Shown: positions 1-5,968, counted from the first letter of the stretch. The stretch: DNA of 6,127 bases from Pseudomonadota bacterium (GCA_023419055.1 JAEZYO010001063.1:1-6127), one strand, 5' to 3'. Numbers and translations: made by a program. Notes: generated by a model from the sequence alone, not told the origin.

Positions 1-1
1 C

Positions 2-778
2 ACGGATCGACCGTTGCCTCGCGTGCCCACGGTGCACCGCCCGTCGTTGTGCTTCGTCGCGCAGGGAGCGAAAGAGGTCGTGCTCGGCACGAGCGTGTAC
101 CGCTACGGCGAAGGCGAGTTCCTGTTCTCGTCCGTCGACCTCCCCATCACCGGCGAGGTGCTGGAAGCGTCCAGGAGCAAGCCCTACTTGTGCCTGGTGC
201 TGGAGATCGACGCGAGCGTGGTGTTCGAGCTCGCGACCGTGCTCAAGCTGCCGCCGTCGCGAGCGGGCGCGACGCCTCGCGCGCTCTTCGTCGGCGAGCG
301 CGATCCGGACATGACCCACGCGTTCGAGCGGCTCGTGCGCTGCCTGGCCAAGCGAGCCGACGCGGAGGTGCTGGCCCCGAGCTTGATGCGCGAGATCACC
401 TACCGCTTGCTGCAAGGACCTTATGGCGCCGCCGTGCGTGAGCTCGGCATCGCGGACAGCCAGACGCGACGCGTGGCGCGCGCCATCGAGCTCCTGAAGC
501 AGCGCTTCACCGAGCCTCTCCCGACGGCCGCGCTAGCGCGAGCCGCCGGGATGAGCGTCTCCTCCTTCCACGCGCACTTCAAGCGCGTCTCCAGCATGAG
601 CCCGCTCCAGTATCAGAAGCACCTGCGCCTCCACGAAGCGCGGCGCCTCCTGCACGCGGGTCGCCCCAGCGCGGCCGAAGTCGCCTTTCAGGTCGGCTAC
701 GAGAGCACGTCTCAGTTCAGCCGCGAGTACGCGCGCCTGTTCGGATTGCCACCGATCCGAGAGCGGCGAACCGGCTAG
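2..778 (+). CDS. AraC-family transcriptional regulator, 5' end outside window
   Basis: DNA-binding regulator with an N-terminal AraC_N-type sensor domain and a C-terminal AraC helix-turn-helix pair. Numbering from the TTG at 14, the motif PSLCFVAQGAKEVVLG (about residues 10-25) is the typical opening of the AraC_N (PF06719-like) cupin domain. Residues about 168-190 (ALARAAGMSVSSFHAHFK) form the first HTH, and about 219-243 (AEVAFQVGYESTSQFSREY) form the second HTH with the family signature. The frame stays open to the left edge, and only about 258 residues are visible where the family usually has about 300. The TTG at 14 is therefore probably not the start; roughly 40 residues should lie upstream. 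The gene ends four bases before the convergent lipoprotein gene. Many relatives control neighbouring oxidoreductase genes, but no such target is in this window, so the effector and regulon are unknown. Confidence 0.9.
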   Translation, partial: TDRPLPRVPTVHRPSLCFVAQGAKEVVLGTSVYRYGEGEFLFSSVDLPITGEVLEASRSKPYLCLVLEIDASVVFELATVLKLPPSRAGATPRALFVGERDPDMTHAFERLVRCLAKRADAEVLAPSLMREITYRLLQGPYGAAVRELGIADSQTRRVARAIELLKQRFTEPLPTAALARAAGMSVSSFHAHFKRVSSMSPLQYQKHLRLHEARRLLHAGRPSAAEVAFQVGYESTSQFSREYARLFGLPPIRERRTG

Positions 779-782
779 CACC

Positions 783-1361
783 TCAGAGCTTGATCTTGCG
801 CGCGAGCGCTTCCTTCTGCGCATCGGAGATCGTGGGTCCGAGCAGCGTGAGGAAGTAGGGCTTGTCGGCGAGCCGGATCATGAGCCCGAAGCGCGTGTTC
901 GCGGCTTCGGCGCCGAGCCCAGCGATGGGCTTGGCCGGCGTACCCTTCGCCGCGTAGTCGACCGTGCTCTGGTACTCCGCGGCGGGGCGAGCCGAGAGCG
1001 TGACCATGCTGAACCCCTTGGCCGTGCTCTGCCACGTGCACTCGCCGAGCAGGGAGCCCGTGGCCGTCCCGGATTTGGGGGGCTCGCTGAGCTTTCCGAT
1101 GGCCGCCTCCGCGTCCTCCGTCGTGAGCAAGGCGCAGACGTCTACGGGTTGGCCGTTGACGGCCATGGTGCCGGCGGCCTGGGCTTTCTCTGCGGCTTGC
1201 GCGACCTCGGGCGGCAGGTTCTTGGCAACGGCCTCGGCGACGGCGGCGCTCGCCTGGGCCGCGACCTGCGCCTCGGGAGTGCTCTCGCTCGCGGTGCTCT
1301 TCGAACAGGCGCTGAGGAGGCAGAGGAAGGAAACGTAGACGACCGAGGAGGAGTGATTCAT
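783..1361 (-). CDS. Small lipoprotein with DUF3558-like domain
   Basis: Predicted secreted lipoprotein of 192 residues. The signal peptide ends in a lipobox LLSAC with the lipidated Cys at residue 19. An Ala/Glu-rich linker (about 25-65) that could be helical follows, then a C-terminal domain with the pattern VCALLTTEDAEAAIG (75-89), a second Cys in GECTW (108) and an aromatic C-terminal strand. This arrangement resembles DUF3558-type lipoproteins, and Cys76 and Cys108 could form a disulfide. The ATG at 1361 is chosen because GGAG lies five bases upstream of it. An in-frame ATG at 1391 would add ten residues including a Lys, which would improve an n-region that otherwise has no basic residue beyond a His, but its SD (AGGG two bases away) is badly placed. 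The gene converges on the AraC-type gene with a four-base gap, so any terminator must overlap coding sequence. The molecular role is unknown. Confidence 0.8.
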   Translation of the reverse strand: MNHSSSVVYVSFLCLLSACSKSTASESTPEAQVAAQASAAVAEAVAKNLPPEVAQAAEKAQAAGTMAVNGQPVDVCALLTTEDAEAAIGKLSEPPKSGTATGSLLGECTWQSTAKGFSMVTLSARPAAEYQSTVDYAAKGTPAKPIAGLGAEAANTRFGLMIRLADKPYFLTLLGPTISDAQKEALARKIKL

Positions 1362-1366
1362 TGGAA

Positions 1367-1370
1367 CTCC
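1367..1370 (-). promoter_or_regulatory. Ribosome binding site deciding the lipoprotein start
   Basis: Read on the minus strand, GGAG stands five bases before the ATG at 1361. It is the strongest Shine-Dalgarno match near the candidate starts of this gene and is the reason for preferring 1361 over the longer version starting at 1391. Confidence 0.6.
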
Positions 1371-1398
1371 AAAGGCTAACAGCTGCTTCATCACCCTG

Positions 1399-1527
1399 GG
1401 AAGTGGTGCGCTCGCCCGTGCGCAAAGCTCGCTCGCTCTCGGTGCGAACCTGTAGGAGCTCCTCCGCCTGCCGCGCACCCGCGTCGACTGTTCGCGCGGC
1501 CAACCAACCGTACGGCTCGTCGCTCAT
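1399..1527 (-). other. Possible remnant of a short reading frame
   Basis: From an ATG at 1527 (minus strand), with GAGAG seven bases upstream, about 43 codons read as a plausible protein start: MSDEPYGWLAARTV followed by a charged, helix-like stretch. By eye about four fifths of these codons end in G or C, and this bias fades after about 1399. The frame then stays open through the lipoprotein gene in a different phase down to 775, which is most likely a high-GC shadow. I do not recognise the sequence. It could be the 5' end of a gene cut off when neighbouring DNA was rearranged, or chance. No function is proposed. Confidence 0.2.
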
Positions 1528-1563
1528 TTCGAGACTCTCGCCGTCAGCACGCCAGGACCTCAC

Positions 1564-1614
1564 GTGACGGAGCAGCTCAGCCAGCGCGGCCCCTCCGGGT
1601 CCGACGTCGCGAAG
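1564..1614 (+). repeat. Direct repeat copy 1, at the broken 5' edge of the ATPase fragment
   Basis: These 51 bases match 1948-1998 at 47 positions, in the same reading frame and at an offset of exactly 384 bases (128 codons). The four differences are two in the second codon and one each in codons 5 and 15. Here the repeat is joined directly to INLSGL, whereas in the expected gene order that motif lies well upstream of the repeat. The copy therefore marks a recombination or duplication junction. Confidence 0.9.
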
Positions 1615-1947
1615 CTGATCAACCTGAGCGGGCTGCCCGACCTCGGCGCGCAGCAGCAGTTCGTGAACCAGCTCGCGATGACGCTGTTCTCCTGGATCAA
1701 GAAGAACCCGGCGCGCGAGCGCGCGCTCCAGGGGCTGCTCGTCATCGACGAGGCGAGGGACTTCGTGCCCTCCGGTAAGGCGGTCCCCGGCAAAGACAGC
1801 CTCATTCGACTCGCCGCGCAGGCGCGCAAGTACGGCCTCGGCATCGTGTTCGCGACGCAGGCGCCGAAGAGCATCGATCACAACGTGATCGCCAATTGTT
1901 CGACGCAGTTCTACGGGCGCCAGAACTCGCCCGCCGCCATCGACACC

Positions 1948-1998
1948 GTGAAAGAGCAGCTGAGCCAGCGCGGCCCCTCCGGGTCCGACATCGCGAAG
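1948..1998 (+). repeat. Direct repeat copy 2, in its native context
   Basis: Second copy of the 51-base repeat, encoding VKEQLSQRGPSGSDIAK. Its surroundings (NSPAAIDT before, PRGVFYAFTE after) are those expected in a HerA-like ATPase, so this is probably the parental position. It differs from the copy at 1564-1614 at four bases. Confidence 0.9.
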
Positions 1999-2275
1999 CC
2001 CCCGCGCGGCGTCTTCTACGCCTTCACCGAGGCCCGCGGCGGTCAAGGTGCAGACGCCGCTCTGCCTCTCGCATCACCCCGCGAGCCCACCCGCGGAAGA
2101 CGAGGTGCTGAAGAAGGCGGAGCAGTCACGCAAGCTCGTGTGACGGACGGCGTGACGCAGGTGCGACCATTCGAACGAAACGCATCTGTGCCGGGCCGGT
2201 GTTCGGGCGCATGGCCGCACTTCGGTTCGGGAACTTGTTGCATCCTGTCGGGATCGCCGGGCAGGATCCTTCACG

Positions 2276-2890
2276 ATGCGCGCCACGATTGCCCTTCTTT
2301 CCGTTCTGTTCCTCGGCTGCACTGCCTCGTCCGACTACATGAAGGCGGCGGAAGCGCCCCGCGCACTCGCGGCGCCGCCGGATGCGGCGCTCGTCGTCTT
2401 CGTTCGCTACGAGGACGGCGCCATCATCGACAACATCACCTTGTTTACCGACCGTGGCCGCTTCCTCGGCGACGTGCCCCCGGACAGTTGGTTCGTCGCC
2501 ACGCTGTCCCCGGGCGACTACATCTTCCTCGGACGCGGCCAGCACCCGTCGCCGCTCGTCGCCCAGCTGGCTCCCGGTCGTGTGTATTTCGTGGAGGTCG
2601 CCCTGGAGCATCACACCTGGGGCGCCAGCAGCGAGAACGCGACACGCATGCTCAAGTTGTATCCCCGCGGCCCGCGAGCCCCGGAGTGGCAAAGGGTACT
2701 TTTGGCGATGGAGGAGGCCCAATTCAACCAGGCCGACCTCGCCGGCGGACAGGCCGAAATCGACGCCAAGCGCGCAGTTTTCGAGCGGCTCGCGTTCGAG
2801 GCGCGGGAGGATCTCAGCGACGACGACGAAGAGACGCAGCGCGCGCGGACCTTACCCGCGGAGTGGGGCGTCGCGAGCTTCCAGCGTTGA
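2276..2890 (+). CDS. Lipoprotein with DUF2846-like domain and acidic tail
   Basis: Predicted lipoprotein of 204 residues. The signal peptide MRATIALLSVLFLGC has an Arg at position 2 and a lipobox LFLGC with Cys at residue 15. Residues about 35-110 have the DUF2846-like pattern: a strand ALVVFVRYEDG, then FTDRGRFLGDVPPDSWFVATL, then PGDYIFLG and finally APGRVYFVEVAL. This is a small beta domain seen in many proteobacterial lipoproteins of unknown function. A C-terminal helical part holds a cluster of acidic residues, EDLSDDDEE, near residues 180-189. The ATG is preceded by AGGA nine bases away, and the basic n-region supports this start. The gene lies 132 bp after the ATPase remnant, with no clear promoter visible. 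The role is unknown; the domain family is a pattern match by eye. Confidence 0.8.
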   Translation: MRATIALLSVLFLGCTASSDYMKAAEAPRALAAPPDAALVVFVRYEDGAIIDNITLFTDRGRFLGDVPPDSWFVATLSPGDYIFLGRGQHPSPLVAQLAPGRVYFVEVALEHHTWGASSENATRMLKLYPRGPRAPEWQRVLLAMEEAQFNQADLAGGQAEIDAKRAVFERLAFEAREDLSDDDEETQRARTLPAEWGVASFQR

Positions 2891-2928
2891 GGCCGCCTCT
2901 CCGAGGTCGAGAGGATCTCTGCGGCCTC
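2889..2928 (+). terminator. Possible stem-loop terminator overlapping the stop codon
   Basis: GAGGCCGC (2889-2896) pairs perfectly with GCGGCCTC (2921-2928). Inside the loop, CTCTC (2897-2901) can pair with GAGAG (2909-2913). The structure starts inside the TGA of the preceding lipoprotein gene. No T-run follows, so intrinsic termination is uncertain; it may instead protect or define the 3' end of the mRNA. Confidence 0.35.
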
Positions 2929-3043
2929 GATTGCCGGCGGCCTGGATACCGTCCGCTTGATCCCATTCGCGGGCGACACCACGACTAACCTGACGCAGAT
3001 TCCAGCAGAAGTCCGGCTCGGGTAACCGGGATCGTGCCCCCCT

Positions 3044-3048
3044 AGGAG
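3044..3048 (+). promoter_or_regulatory. Shine-Dalgarno AGGAG with three candidate ATGs
   Basis: AGGAG stands 5 bases before the ATG at 3054, 8 before the ATG at 3057 and 13 before the ATG at 3062. Only the last opens the lipoprotein gene. The two better-placed ATGs open a six-codon frame (MMSCAQ) that stops at 3072-3074, inside the gene. Initiation at the real start may therefore be weakened by, or coupled to, this tiny overlapping frame. Confidence 0.5.
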
Positions 3049-3061
3049 AACGGATGATGTC

Positions 3062-3550
3062 ATGCGCGCAGTAAGCGGTCTGGTCGTTGGTGGTGGGCTG
3101 GTAGCGATCTGCGCGCTGACCTTGTCGTGCGGTAGCCCCTGCACCGAGCCACACTTCGAGCCAGGGACACGTTTCCGAGTCACCGTTCAGAATGATGAAA
3201 GCATCTGCGGTGGCTGGCTCACGTTTACCACGGGCCAGTCCTTCGAGATCGAAGCGGGTCCGACTGTTTTTCCCAACGGATGCCCACAATCGCCAGCGGC
3301 TGATCCACCGCCTTTCGAGACCAGTCAGTTCAAGTGCGTGGGGCGCAGCGGAGCATTTGGCACTTTGGGAATCTCGTGCCACGCTGCTGTGCCGGGTTGC
3401 GACGCCGCTCCCTTTTCTTTCGTTCCCTCGAAGGTGCCAGAGGGACGTGAAGAAATCAGCACGACCTACGAGATCCGCGGCGGCGTCGGGAACGGATGCG
3501 GAGGGCCGCATTGCGAAGCAGCCATCCCAGTCACGATTCAACGAATCTAG
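3062..3550 (+). CDS. Small cysteine-rich lipoprotein of unknown function
   Basis: Predicted exported protein of 162 residues. A long hydrophobic signal segment (about residues 4-22) ends in LTLSC, with Cys23 as the probable lipidated residue. The lipobox is imperfect because Thr, not Leu, is at position -3. The mature part has eight more cysteines (27, 49, 74, 92, 106, 113, 146, 151), enough for four disulfides, and is rich in Gly and Pro with short beta-like stretches such as FRVTVQND and QSFEIEAGPTVF. The last residues IPVTIQRI form a final strand. This suggests a compact disulfide-bonded surface or periplasmic domain, but I do not recognise a named family. It follows the DUF2846-like gene by 171 bp on the same strand, with a possible stem-loop between them, so co-transcription is uncertain. 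No promoter could be identified. Confidence 0.75.
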   Translation: MRAVSGLVVGGGLVAICALTLSCGSPCTEPHFEPGTRFRVTVQNDESICGGWLTFTTGQSFEIEAGPTVFPNGCPQSPAADPPPFETSQFKCVGRSGAFGTLGISCHAAVPGCDAAPFSFVPSKVPEGREEISTTYEIRGGVGNGCGGPHCEAAIPVTIQRI

Positions 3551-3689
3551 GTGGCAGAACCGGGGGACGGCTCAGGTCAGCGAGCTTAGAGACCCGGTGT
3601 TCGCGTGTGGCCAGCAACCGCCTCGATTTGCCGCGGAGGTGCTCAACTCCTTGAAGTGCGTCGTCGGCCGTACGTACCTTCGAGCAAAG

Positions 3690-4031
3690 ATGGCGACGAA
3701 GCGTGAGGTCCTGGCTTGTCTGACAGCGGAGGAGCTGCGTGGTGCTGTCGAGCGTTGCGAGCTCGAGGTGCAAGACAGGCCATCCAAGGAGCGGCTGATT
3801 GAAGCGGTCGCAGCCTCCAAGAAGGCGACGCTCGCGGACCTCTTGCCTGACCTGCCTCGGGAGCGACTGAAGGAGATTTGCCGCGAGCTCGCGCCGGAGC
3901 GTTTCCATTTCTTTATCGATGCTCTGATCAGTCGACGATGTTGTTCGAATCGATCCGATTCCGCAAAGCTCGGCGTCGACGGAGCGCGGCGATGGGAGAG
4001 GTCGGGGACCGTTGCGCGGATAGTGCGTTGA
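3690..4031 (+). pseudogene. Truncated N-terminal domain resembling type I RM methylase leader
   Basis: From the ATG at 3690, about 68 residues read as a small helical domain: KREVLACLTAEELRGAVE, SKERLIEAVAASKKATLA and LLPDLPRERLKEICREL. The repeated pattern of an acceptor helix, a KERLIEAV turn and an RLKEICREL helix resembles the SAP-like domain that precedes or links the catalytic part of some HsdM-type methylases in myxobacteria and relatives. After about residue 70 the expected continuation is lost, and the rest (ISRRCCSNRSDSAK onward to the TGA at 4029-4031) looks non-homologous. No methylase motif (NPPY or a SAM-binding GxG) is present. No good Shine-Dalgarno precedes the ATG. I read it as the 5' stub of a deleted gene. 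It could instead be a free-standing 113-residue DNA-binding protein. The methylase link is from memory of the pattern and needs a profile search. Confidence 0.5.
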
Positions 4032-4071
4032 AGCGCCGACTTCACGCGCGCACCCGCTGAAGGGCGCGAGT

Positions 4072-4263
4072 TCACTCGGTCGCGTCACTCAGCTCGCGCT
4101 CGATCTGCTCGATGCTGGGCAAGTTGGCCTCCAGGTCCTTGGGCAGCGCTGAAGCGAGCTGGTACTCGGCGACGCCCATGGGCTTGTTCGTGTCGCGGAG
4201 GGCGTACCCGGCGACGACGCGGTTCTTGCTCTTGCAGAGCAGGAGCCCAATGGTGGGCCCGTC
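4072..4263 (-). pseudogene. C-terminal remnant of a YhcG/DUF1016 PDDEXK nuclease
   Basis: On the minus strand 63 codons read GPTIGLLLCKSKNRVV, then YALRDTNKPMGVAEYQLASA, then LPKDLEANLPSIEQIERELS, ending at a TGA at 4072-4074. This matches the highly conserved C-terminal end of YhcG-type (DUF1016) proteins, where PTIGLLLCKSKN and NKPMGVAEY form the last part of the PDDEXK nuclease fold. These proteins are predicted nucleases often found beside type I restriction-modification genes. The N-terminal domain and most of the nuclease domain are missing. The piece sits directly behind the TAA (4264-4266) of the upstream gene, in the same frame, with one Asp codon between the stop and the homologous part. 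There is no start codon or ribosome binding site before the conserved part, so it should not be translated on its own. Confidence 0.8.
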
Positions 4264-5145
4264 TTACGACTTGCTGCGCCCAAGTTCCACTTGGGGCAGA
4301 TGCTGCGCTACATCGGCTCGGATCATCTCGCGCAGCGGTGATGTGTCGATGGTGGGGCCGCTTGCGACGGTGGCGCCGCTTGCGGTGCATTTCGCGAGCC
4401 GAGCCTTCTTGGCAGAGAGCTCCTTTCGGACGTACTCGGCTTCCTTCGCTGCTCGATGGATCGGCCCCTCCGAATCTACCGGCATGACTGCGACGACGAC
4501 GGGCACTTCACCCTCCGGGAATGACGTCCACACTCGCGCCAGCGTGTCCCGTACATGTCGCTCCAACTCCGAGGGGGAGTCCACGTCGAGATTCAGAGGC
4601 ACGGTGTGGTTCCAGGTCCCGTTCACCCACGAGAGTGGCGACCGGTAGGTGAAGTGTCCCTGGACCTCCCACGAACGTTTCACGTAGTCGGCTACCGAAT
4701 CGAACTCCAGCGCGAGCTGATCGAGTGCCTCACTGATGGCGCGGCTCGACACCTTCGTCGCCGCCGTGCGCGTGCCCTTGAGCAGGCCCAAGGCTCCGTA
4801 CAACTGCTCGAAATGAGCCTCCGCGTTGGTCGCGAATCCGCGGTGCGTCTCGCTCCACACGAGCGAGTCGCCGTTCTTCGTGCTGCCCGGGATGACCTCC
4901 GACAGCTCGCGGTTGAAGAGCTCGATAGGGTGGTGCTGGCGAAGCAGGGGCTCGAGCTTGTCCGCGAGTCCCCTCGCAGCCTTCTCGAGGTCTTCCGAAG
5001 ATTCGAGGCCAGCGAGGGGGGTCGTCGAATAGTCGAAACGAACCCGTTCGCCGTCCCAATGCACGAGCCCGATCGTTCGGCGATCGCCCGAGATGGCGTT
5101 CGTCACGACCTGCAAGTATCGGAACTCAAGCGTTCTGGAGGGCAT
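4264..5145 (-). CDS. DUF3037-like protein, partner of the HipA-like kinase
   Basis: Protein of 293 residues encoded directly downstream of the HipA-like kinase. The N-terminal part has a beta pattern EFRYLQVV (7-14), then RRTIGLVHWDGERVRF (22-37), and later ETHRGFATNAEAHFEQLY. This resembles the opening and closing elements of DUF3037, a family that often stands beside HipA-like kinases. The C-terminal half is less familiar: WVNGTWNHTVPLNLDV, ELERHVRDTLARVW and a strand VPVVVAVMPVDSEG, followed by a Lys/Ala-rich helix. The ATG at 5145 is chosen because it overlaps the kinase stop by 20 nt, has AGGT six bases upstream and starts just before the first conserved strand. A longer frame to 5256 would lie inside the kinase gene. 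The 3' end abuts a foreign nuclease remnant at 4263, so the last residues may have been replaced. A regulatory or antitoxin-like role is inferred from context only. Confidence 0.7.
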   Translation of the reverse strand: MPSRTLEFRYLQVVTNAISGDRRTIGLVHWDGERVRFDYSTTPLAGLESSEDLEKAARGLADKLEPLLRQHHPIELFNRELSEVIPGSTKNGDSLVWSETHRGFATNAEAHFEQLYGALGLLKGTRTAATKVSSRAISEALDQLALEFDSVADYVKRSWEVQGHFTYRSPLSWVNGTWNHTVPLNLDVDSPSELERHVRDTLARVWTSFPEGEVPVVVAVMPVDSEGPIHRAAKEAEYVRKELSAKKARLAKCTASGATVASGPTIDTSPLREMIRADVAQHLPQVELGRSKS

Positions 5146-5968
5146 AGCGAACCTGATCTTCGAGAGCCTCGTAGGCGAGCCTGCGCGCTCGCACGAACCG
5201 TATGATTTCACCACGCATCCCGCCCTTGTCCAGTCCGGGTGGCCATCTCCTGGCAAACCCGGCGACGGTGGCGTCGTCGAGGGTGCTCACGAGTGCGGCA
5301 AACCTGGGAAACAGCTCGCCTAGCTTTCCGGCCCGCCAGCGGTTGGCGAGCGTGCTGAACACGACATGGTCCTCCCAGGCGTGCTGGGTGAGGGTCTTCG
5401 TGAAGTCTGGACCCACTCCCGACTCGTCGATCTGTTCGATGCCGAACATCGCGCGTCCGTGATCGATCGCCACGATGTTTCTGCGATGCCAGAGAGCGTT
5501 CGGGTTCTCGACGCTCCTGTCGCTGTGCCAGAAGAGGGCGTCGAACAGGAAGATGAACAGCATTTGCTCGTCCTGTCCCTTGAGGGGCCAGCGCAGGTTT
5601 TCTGGAGTGATTTTGGTTGCCCCACCAAGGTGCCGGGAACAGAAAACCAACTCGTTGCGGTTGCGCTGGTGCATGGCTCGCGCGGCACGCCCTACCTCGC
5701 TGTCGTCGTAGTCGAAGACGTCTTCCGGGAATCGGGCAACGGCTACTTCAGGCGTCCAAATGCCGAAATGCGCGCAGAGGTCGGAGCACGCGAGCTCAAC
5801 GAGAAGGGCCGAGGGCCGCTTGTCCGCAACCTTGACCACCCAAGCCCCGCCTGCCCCACCGTCCAACTCCATCTGGAAAAGAATGGGGAGAGTACGCCCC
5901 TCGTCGAGGACGCGGTGCGGCGTCCCAAACGTCAGCTCCGGGATTGCGGCCCCGCTCTGAAAGTACAT
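5126..5968 (-). CDS. HipA-like serine/threonine kinase family protein
   Basis: Protein of 280 residues with the compact HipA-like kinase fold (HipA_2 type), lacking the extra N-terminal domain of classical HipA. GAWVVKVADK supplies the ATP-binding Lys at about 46, and ELACSDLCAHFGIWTPEVAV (58-77) is the conserved helix and hinge. LFDALFWHSDRSVENPN (141-157) is the catalytic loop, with Asp150 as likely catalytic base and Asn155/157 as metal ligands. NIVAIDHGRAMF (164-175) holds the DFG-equivalent Asp169. All key residues appear present, so it is probably active. Relatives phosphorylate protein targets; in classical HipA the target is glutamyl-tRNA synthetase, but no target can be named here. 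The ATG at 5968 gives a typical start (IPELTFGTPHRVL), although its Shine-Dalgarno is weak. It is the first gene of a two-gene operon with the DUF3037-like gene. There is no HipB-type HTH antitoxin nearby. Confidence 0.88.
   Translation of the reverse strand: MYFQSGAAIPELTFGTPHRVLDEGRTLPILFQMELDGGAGGAWVVKVADKRPSALLVELACSDLCAHFGIWTPEVAVARFPEDVFDYDDSEVGRAARAMHQRNRNELVFCSRHLGGATKITPENLRWPLKGQDEQMLFIFLFDALFWHSDRSVENPNALWHRRNIVAIDHGRAMFGIEQIDESGVGPDFTKTLTQHAWEDHVVFSTLANRWRAGKLGELFPRFAALVSTLDDATVAGFARRWPPGLDKGGMRGEIIRFVRARRLAYEALEDQVRYALQNA

Larger units (their letters stand above)
1564..2143 (+). pseudogene. C-terminal remnant of a HerA-like P-loop ATPase, frameshifted
   Basis: Fragment of a HerA/FtsK-superfamily ATPase of the bacterial HerA-like (DUF853-type) kind, hexameric DNA-translocating motors. 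Numbered from the GTG at 1564, residues 19-64 run INLSGLPDLGAQQQF, LFSWIKKNP and then LLVIDEA (58-64), the Walker B strand with the catalytic Glu. IVFATQAPKSIDHNVI and TQFYGRQNSPAAIDTV follow, typical of the C-terminal core. The N-terminal half with Walker A is absent. The homology begins abruptly at a copy of an internal 17-codon segment (EQLSQRGPSGSD) that recurs in its expected place 128 codons later. Near 2030-2042 the frame breaks: the conserved end (VKVQTPLCLSHHP, then DEVLKKAEQSRKLV and TGA at 2141-2143) is in the next frame, consistent with one extra base or two lost. The original frame runs on meaninglessly into the next gene. AGGA lies six bases before the GTG, so some translation is possible, but an active ATPase is not. 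Confidence 0.8.

Noticed and set aside
775..2046. A 423-residue minus-strand frame covering the lipoprotein and ATPase regions.
   Set aside because: It is arginine-rich, low in recognisable motifs and antisense to the well-supported ATPase fragment. It is also out of phase with the lipoprotein that carries a lipobox and RBS. It is a GC-rich shadow, apart from the possible short segment noted at 1399-1527.
1564..2988. A single 474-residue + strand frame.
   Set aside because: Only the first about 155 residues match the ATPase. After 2040 the frame is a shadow that runs through the start of the lipoprotein gene at 2276, and the real tail of the ATPase is in another frame.
3192..3689. Extending the RM-like fragment upstream to a start at 3192.
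   Set aside because: The extension overlaps the cysteine-rich lipoprotein in another frame and is low-quality sequence (many Ser/Arg). Recognisable protein begins at the ATG at 3690.
3531..4088. Minus-strand frames of 185 and 167 residues.
   Set aside because: They are antisense to the RM-like fragment and have no motif or ribosome binding site.
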